A stretch of DNA of 64,000 nucleotides from Nymphaea colorata (Eukaryota > Streptophyta > Magnoliopsida > Nymphaeales > Nymphaeaceae). The position numbers and the translations under genes were made by a program. The stretch covers positions 9,484,505 through 9,548,504 of the forward strand of contig NC_045140.1 of the NCBI RefSeq assembly GCF_008831285.2. Reading direction: 5' to 3'. Positions 58,006 to 64,000 of this stretch are shown here, in pieces. The notes under the pieces are model-generated. The model ran no database searches and had not been told where the DNA came from. It saw only the letters and a program-made list of their open reading frames with translations. Within the stretch, counting starts at the first letter, position 1. Each line of letters opens with the position of its first letter.

Positions 58006-59742
58006 GTGAAAAGGCTTGAAAAATTATCGAGCTTAATGGCAGATCTAATCCACTTGTCCGTTGAAGAGAAACTAACCATGTCACCTTCTTTGGGTATTTC
58101 TAAACAAACTGTTTTACAAGATTTGTGCTTTGAGGTTGAGAAAATTGCGGATATGATATCCTTGACTGGGACAACTTATCCGCTTCTAAGTGGGGTCTTA
58201 AAATGCAGTCAATATGGTAGAAACATTACCAATAATTAATTGCCAGTGATCCATGCCAAATCCGTGATATAATTACAGATATTCTCTTATGATTTGACCC
58301 ATCAAACTCAGAGTTTATAGTTTGTACAGATCAATGGTGGTCCATAACCATTACAGGTCTGCTTACACATTAAAAGTGCATTCCTTAATTTTCTCTGAAT
58401 TAAACGGAGAACAAATTGAAATAATGAACTGTCCCATGGACAGATTTATTGAATCCGTCTACTGAATCTGATCCAACCAACAAAGCTCCCAGCCATATTT
58501 ACTGTCACAAATCAAGAGGGGTATGATCTAGGCGAAACCAATTAATGTTTGACATGCATATCCGGATCCAATTGGCATATATTTCCCTTATCTCAAAGGG
58601 ACCTGACATCAGCAAGGAGTATTAGCTCTATGTCACAGAATTTCCGTCTTCGATTTTTTAAAAGAGAAATTTCAAGTTTGTAATGCTTCCTTTTCGTTTT
58701 GTACTTTAATTAATCCAGTACACTTATACTTTTGAAAATGTCATAATGATGCCTCGTATTCCTGAATATTAATTAATCCATGTACGTTGCTAAAACTGGT
58801 GTAGAATACCACCTTAGTACTTCTTTCCTTATTTTATTAAATTTTGACTTATTCAATTCTGTCGAGGCATCAGATTAAAGACAGTGGTTGAGATTTTGAA
58901 GTCCAAGATTAAGATCAAGAGGTTCACAACGAGGGTACTGTCTCGTTGTTGGAAAGTGTTTTGTCTGAAAATCTAGCTGAAAAAACCATAAAAGAGAGAA
59001 AATGAAAGACAGAAGTGTTTTATCTGCATTGACATGCAAGGGCAACAAAAAAGTACTATGAGTGAATGAGATCGAGCAGGAGCATTAGTTCTATGGTTGT
59101 GCAGGTGCATGGTATTGATTTATTGTATATTGATCATTCTGACTTGATCATTTAATGGCTGTTAAATGCTGGGACGTGCCTTGCAAATTTAGGGAAGCAC
59201 CCATAAAGCTGGCGCCTGACCAGAGTTCACCCTGGGCCAATTTAAGAAGGGGTAGTAAATGGGTACTCTCTTAAAGTTTCAGCTTACTTATCAGCATACC
59301 CTCGAACCAAGCAGTCAAAAGGGCCATTGATTACCATTATCACATCCCCCGTCCATATTAGTATTTTGTGTAGGGCGTTTGTATTTATCCTGTACTTAAA
59401 TATGGCACAAAGGGGCTTCTGTTTTATGTTTGAAAATCAATCTTATATATGGGTAAGTCAAGTTGGTGCGAGAGCATGATTTCTCCAAATATATAACAGC
59501 AAGTCCATCTAGGAACTACACGTATCAGACACTAGCAAAGCTAGGAATTTTTTCTGGCGGAGGCACACATTCAATACCTTTAATTTCTTTGGCCAGTGGT
59601 GTCAGATCCCACATGCACTTTTGTATGTTGAAGATTAGGTGTGTATATATAGGAAATTAGATTGCTTAAAAATTTCAACTTTTTATCAGGTATTCGGTAT
59701 CTCGTTCATCATGAACAAAACACATTCTTGGTGACTTAATTT
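58006..59742. other. 3' flank of SOFL gene 2 and intergenic DNA
   Basis: The first part is presumably 3' UTR. A 77-codon frame at 58006-58239 lacks an ATG at its start and any known domain. I see no other gene. Confidence 0.55.
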
Positions 59743-59760
59743 GAATTATCTAACTTGTTG

Positions 59761-59989
59761 CCCCAAGAGGCAAGCGGTCCCATAAAAGGCACGTTGGTTC
59801 GATTCTCTTGACTGCTATTCTGGTAGACTGTAAATGGTGGATCACAACACTCTAATTGATGTTATCATACCTCACCTAAGTTCAGACTCGACCCAAGACC
59901 CTATGGGTAAGGGAATGCAGGAAGGGGGTGGATGGATGGGCTTCACGCGTCTTTTCTGTGCTGCGGTTTGTTAACGTCCTGCTCACATG
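59761..59989 (+). mobile_element. tRNA-type SINE with 18-bp target duplications
   Basis: Flanked by GAATTATCTAACTTGTTG (59743-59760) and the same 18-mer with one change (59990-60007). Inside, near the left end, are an A-box-like GAGGCAAGCGG (59767-59777) and a B box GGTTCGATTCT (59796-59806), the RNA polymerase III promoter pair of tRNA-derived SINEs. Length is 229 bp with no coding frame. The 3' end lacks an obvious A or T tail, which may have eroded. Confidence 0.75.
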
Positions 59990-60147
59990 GAATTATCTAA
60001 CCTGTTGTTTGTAATTCAATACTTAAAAAAAGACACTTGTCATGCTTACTAAGCTACTTTCAACTTCTAGAGTATTAGCTTGCAAACCATGCAGCCATTT
60101 GCCGAATTAGATATCCTAACAAGCATTTTATGAAGCACAAAGAATGT

Positions 60148-60633
60148 AGAGATGTCAATAAACTTTATTTGTATAAAGACCAAACTGCTTCAAAAAGTAT
60201 GGATAAGAAAAAGAAACTAACCTTCAATTAATCAAATGTGTTTCACTTGGATTTAAAAAGTGACATTTGGCAGGAGTTGGATTTGGATTTGGATTCAGTT
60301 TTAAATATATGATCGTATTTGGATTTACATTCACATTAGGATCAAATTCTATATTATTTAAATATCCTATAACCAAAATCCACATGTTTGCAAGTTTGGT
60401 ATTCAATATATCACAATGCAACTTGGATTTGGTTGTGTATTTAAAAGTTAGATTAACCTAGATTAAAATGTGAAAATAAAAGCTGAATTTGGATCCGATT
60501 TTGATTGTGAACTAAAAAAATTTGATATAGAATTTTCTTTCATTTAGATTTATATTTGAATTTGAATATTCAATGATGATCTGCAGATCTAGTAAAGGTG
60601 TATTTGATTAGAATTTGATCTGTAGACATTCCT
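60148..60633. mobile_element. MITE-like repeat, copy 1
   Basis: The left end AGAGATGTCAATA and right-end complement AGGAATGTCTA form short inverted termini. The interior is rich in GGATTTGGATTT phrases and resembles 63385-63930 (for example GTTTGTGTATTTAAAAGT). No coding. Confidence 0.5.
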
Positions 60634-61083
60634 AAATACAAAATTCGTAAAAGAAAATATGTCCCGTCAAAAATTCACTTATATGAGTAGACAAACCATG
60701 TGATATATGGCTAGCTGATATGTGTAAGCGTCAAATATGATCCTGTTGATGTTTTGGTTCCGTTCGATAAGGAAGGATTGACCGTTGGTTTTTATTTTCG
60801 GTAAAAGCACATAGTTTTATAACATTTGCACGTATACTTAGACGCTTTGGAAAACAAACTTTCAGGATTTTTGAGATGCAATATTTCAGTACCTTTTGTA
60901 CATGTTGGTAGGCTAATGGGTCCGTCCAATTTCATTTCCTGAGTAGCTTTTCATGCCCTTTTTTCTCTTTCCCATATGTTCTTTTTTATCATTTCCTTTA
61001 AACCACAGTAATCTTTACAAATCTTAGGATTGGTGGATTAGATGGAAGAAAAAGAGACTAGATATCCTTTTGTAACTGTTTAT
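60634..61083. other. Intergenic, no gene seen
   Basis: AT-rich spacer ahead of the microsatellite and foldback cluster. Confidence 0.55.
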
Positions 61084-61136
61084 ATGTATATATATACATA
61101 TATATATGAGAGAGAGAGAGAGAGAGATACATTATA

Positions 61137-61195
61137 GTTTTCCTTTGCCCTTGGGTTCAATTTTAAGCTGGATAAGAGGGCTGGGAAAAAAGGAG

Positions 61196-61242
<47 letters not shown>

Positions 61243-61470
61243 ATGTATATAAGCAAACTTGCAACTCCCTACTTTTCAATTCTTTTCTTCCCAGCACTCA
61301 CTGCAAATTGAACCCCAGGGTAAAAGCAAACTTTCAACTCCAATATATATATATATATATATAAGCAAACTTGCAACTCCCTACTTTTCAATTCTTTTCT
61401 TCCCAGCACTCACTGCAAATTGAACCCCAGGGTAAAAGCAAACTTTCAACTCTAATATATATATATAATC
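61137..61470. repeat. Foldback element with (AT)n loop and 112-bp tandem duplication
   Basis: The left arm 61137-61198 is the inverse complement, with gaps, of the right arm 61251-61334; the shared text is CCC(T)TGGGGTTCAATTT and GCTGGGAAAAAAG. An (AT)n run at 61199-61250 forms the loop. The right arm is then repeated: units start at 61251 and 61363 and are almost identical. It is probably a MITE whose arm plus TA tract was duplicated recently. Confidence 0.75.
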
Positions 61471-61612
61471 CTCCAGTCATCTTGAACTCCATCCAATCAC
61501 AGCTGTTTGTTGCAATGCGTCGGTCGGATGTGATGAAACACAACGCGTGACGCATTTCGGGTAGTGTGTAGTAGAACGATTACTCTACAAACCCAGATGG
61601 AGAAATCTTCAA
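61468..61612. mobile_element. MITE arm family, copy at 61.5 kb
   Basis: Starts CCTCCAGTCATCTTGAACTC, matching both arms of the element at 62455-62735, and continues collinearly (GCAATG, CGGATGTGAT). The end of the stretch matches an internal part of the other element in inverse orientation. Confidence 0.55.
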
Positions 61613-62360
61613 ATAAATATATATATATATAATATGGTTACGGTGCATTACGATGACTACCATGCTAACAATGCCACCATAAGCTGTGATGTTACTTTTA
61701 TTGAATAAGGAGAGCTAAATCCCAAATTTGAATGCCTTAGTTTTTATGTTGACTCTATCAACTTGGATCTAATATCATTTATTTTTTTGCTGTTTTATTC
61801 AGCACCTCAATGCTCAAGAATTTAGGGGCCACCAATTTGTTGCCACGATATTGATGGATCCTATTTTATCATGCCCAGCTAGTTAACATAATGATCAAAG
61901 AAACTGGTCAAATTCTAGATATTAAAAATCCATATCCACAGCCATTTGATTGAATTTGAGAATAATTAGGTGGTTAGGCAAAGTCATATTTTGGCAGCTT
62001 GAGAATAATCTAATGGGATTTCTCGCATACAGCTTGCATGGCTGAATGACTCGTTTGAAAGGTAATAGTTGACAACTAGCATTTCTTTCACGTATGTAGC
62101 TTTTAATTGACAAGCGGTAAATTATCATGACAATTTGATTAGAGGCACATAATAGTTCTCATATTCTACTACCAAGACCTACACGAAATATATATAAGAA
62201 ATGAGTTACACTAGCTTCGTTTCAGACTATAGTTTTTGCCAACATCTTTTTCCTTAATCTACGAATCTTAAGTGGCAGGATAATTAAGGAAAAAAATGAA
62301 GGACAGAAAACAAGAAGCAGCATAAAAGTAACGGAAAAAGTTGGCATGAAAAATCCTAAT
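61613..62360. other. Intergenic, no gene seen
   Basis: Begins with an (AT)n tract (61617-61632). No recognisable coding or repeat otherwise. Confidence 0.5.
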
Positions 62361-62369
62361 TTCAATATA

Positions 62370-62452
62370 AGACTACTTCAGTCTATTCTTCATATATATA
62401 TATATATAAAAGACTACTTCAGCATATTCTTCATGCATGTATATATATATAT
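62370..62452. repeat. Tandem pair of a 24-bp word plus TA tract, 41-bp period
   Basis: GACTACTTCAG..TATTCTTCAT followed by (AT)n occurs at 62371 and again at 62412. Confidence 0.8.
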
Positions 62453-62454
62453 AG

Positions 62455-62735
62455 GAGATGAACTTCTCTGGCCATCTTGAGCTCTGACTGATCACGGCCA
62501 CCCGATGCAATGTATTGGGCAGATGTGATTAGACATACCATGATGCATATATACAAAGACATACACATAGGATTTGAGGATTTCTCTGTTTGGGTTTGGA
62601 ATGATAAATCCTTTGGCTTCTAACAGTATAATGCTCGATCCAATGTGCCAGCCAGTTTGTTTAATTTTGCCCACTCCATATAGTAGCTGTGATTGAACGG
62701 AGCTCAAGATGACCAGAGGATTTCAACTCTTCCTA
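62455..62735. mobile_element. MITE with ~40-bp inverted repeats, flanked by TA tracts
   Basis: The left arm (TTCTCTGGCCATCTTGAGCTC at 62464) and the complement of the right arm (ATCCTCTGGTCATCTTGAGC, ending 62724) match and continue into ATCACGGC / ATCACAGC. Length is about 280 bp, non-coding, with AT microsatellites on both sides. Confidence 0.75.
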
Positions 62736-62779
62736 CACATATATATATATATATATAGAGAGAGAGATCAGCCAGCTAC

Positions 62780-62946
62780 CTTTATGGCAGGATTGTTATT
62801 TTTTATTTCATGTCGCTAAAAACAGTCACAAAAATCATAAAAAGAATAGTTACGACAGCTAGGCCATGGTTTTCCGTAATAGAATACACCTTTTGCAATG
62901 GGTTTTAGCCACACAAATTAAAAAACATAACCATCCGGCCACAAAG

Positions 62947-62948
<2 letters not shown>
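62780..62948. repeat. Possible CACTA subterminal-like segment
   Basis: Contains AGGCCATGGTTTTC and GGTTTTAGCCACAC words like those in the CACTA arrays at 18.9 and 46.5 kb. No CACTA end is visible. Confidence 0.3.
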
Positions 62949-62949
<1 letters not shown>

Positions 62950-62989
<40 letters not shown>

Positions 62990-63001
62990 TATATATATAT
63001 T
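62950..63001. repeat. (AT)n microsatellite
   Basis: About 24 AT units with one GA interruption. Confidence 0.95.
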
Positions 63002-63384
63002 GTGTGTCTCATCTAGTGCTATTTATAAAATTTAAACTTACTCGAGTAAGTTCAGAGCGACTCATGGTCCCTTTGCTTGATATTAGACCTGCAAATGGAA
63101 CTTCGCATCAGGTTGATTGAAGCATCTGGTTGAGGTGGAAGCAATGGAGAGGAGGGAACGAGGCAATGTAAAGCCCGGCTGATTGCAGCGATGATAGTCA
63201 GCAGAGTCTCTAATAAACTTGATCATGTTTGGTTTGGTGTTTGCAATGTACTTGAAACTCCCGTGTTTTTGTAAGTACTTTCTGGTTACGCTGGTTCAGT
63301 TAGATCTGTTATGGCTTTCTTCTGTGAGATGCACGTGAAATGTTAAATTCTTGAAGACAAAGTTTGAAAGCCTAACCTACGGCT
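63002..63384. other. Intergenic, no gene seen
   Basis: No coding frame of note. Confidence 0.55.
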
Positions 63385-63930
63385 AAGGATGTCAAAGGAT
63401 TGAATTCGTATAAGAGATCTGACCAAATTACTTCTCGGATTAAGGAACAAAGATTAAATCAAACAGCTGGATTCATATTCGGATTCGAATTCTGTTCTAA
63501 ATATCCTTTATCAAATATTCAAATATTTTGAAAGTCAGTTGTTAACGTTTCATAATGAGATTTGACCAAATTACCTCTCGGACAAGGAAACGAGGATTGA
63601 ATCAAACTGCTCATTCAAATTCGGATTTGAATTCAGTTCTAAATATCCTTTATCAAATATTAAAATCATTTGAATGTCATTTGTTAACATATCATAATGC
63701 TGTTCATGTTTGTTTGTGTATTTAAAAGTCGGACTTAGATACTGATGTGAATCTAAAAATCAGCTTCTAAAAATCAGCTTTGGAAAGGATTCGGAATGTA
63801 AATTTAAAAATTGGTTTCTAATATGGTATTGGACTTTTCTTCCTTTGTATTTGAATTTGAAAATGTGAACATGCAAACAGGATATATACCGCAGTCGCAT
63901 CCAAATCAAATTTGATTGATTGACATCTCC
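63385..63930. mobile_element. MITE-like repeat, copy 2, with internal tandem duplication
   Basis: The left end AAGGATGTCAAAGG and the complement of the right end GGAGATGTCAATC form short inverted termini. The interior resembles 60148-60633. It carries two 143-bp tandem units (63414-63556 and 63557-63699). Confidence 0.55.
63414..63699. repeat. 143-bp tandem duplication
   Basis: Both units start GAGAT(C/T)TGACCAAATTAC and end TAACxTxTCATAAT, with moderate divergence. Confidence 0.85.
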
Positions 63931-64000
63931 ACCTACAGCTAGTCGAGAGGAATGATCTTTAGTTGCCATTTATAAATAAAACCCGCAACTCCATAAAGGA

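Noticed and set aside
58006-58239. 77-codon frame directly after the SOFL gene 2 stop
   Set aside because: It has no ATG at its start, no domain, and begins inside the predicted 3' UTR.
1-64000. CRISPR array, rRNA or tRNA genes, organelle DNA insertion
   Set aside because: No regularly spaced repeats with unique spacers, no cloverleaf or rRNA sequence, and no recognisable chloroplast or mitochondrial gene. The only tRNA-like signal is the SINE B box at 59796.

Overview
This window is AT-rich nuclear DNA from a flowering plant. The evidence is plant Ty1/copia, Ty3/gypsy (chromovirus and Tat/Ogre-like), L1-type LINE and CACTA remnants, a tRNA-type SINE, fragments of a class III peroxidase and a vacuolar H+-pyrophosphatase, and two intact genes of the plant-specific SOB FIVE-LIKE (SOFL) family. 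I cannot name the species. Nearly all retroelement frames are broken by stops and frameshifts, so most insertions look old.

Only two genes look intact, both on the + strand about 48 kb apart. They are SOFL-like paralogues at 9041-9696 and 57257-58005. Each has one long first exon, one short phase-0 intron and a tiny last exon of 3-5 codons containing Asp-Trp. Both carry SOFL box A (SGWT) and an acidic Asp/Glu/Ser/Gly-rich low-complexity body. Box B is canonical in the second gene and degraded in the first.

Layout: 1-400 is a LINE 3' remnant. 2473-6975 is a decayed copia element (+) with ~200-bp LTRs. 8.89-9.7 kb is SOFL gene 1. 12.84-13.02 kb is a MITE. 13460-16688 is a tandem LTR element with three LTRs, two pol-less internal segments and a perfect 5-bp target duplication. 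18.49-28.2 kb is a decayed gypsy chromovirus (-), split by a CACTA transposon (18908-22306, perfect 3-bp duplication) that carries an H+-pyrophosphatase fragment. 29.75-33.06 kb is a LINE (+). 34.5-46.15 kb is a Tat/Ogre-like element (+) with a plant-mobile-domain-like ORF and gag but no pol. Its 5' LTR is split by a composite insertion (34.87-39.58 kb) holding a peroxidase fragment and a solo LTR with a perfect 5-bp duplication. 46.44-46.69 kb is a second CACTA end. 46.7-50.14 kb is a copia remnant (-). 50811-54367 is an internally deleted copia (+) with a perfect 5-bp duplication. 57.1-58.0 kb is SOFL gene 2. 59.76-59.99 kb is a SINE with 18-bp target duplications. 60.1-63.95 kb is a cluster of MITE-like inverted repeats, foldbacks and TA tracts.

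The two genes are not an operon. They look like dispersed duplicates within a stretch that grew by nested transposon insertion. I saw no tRNA or rRNA genes and no CRISPR arrays.
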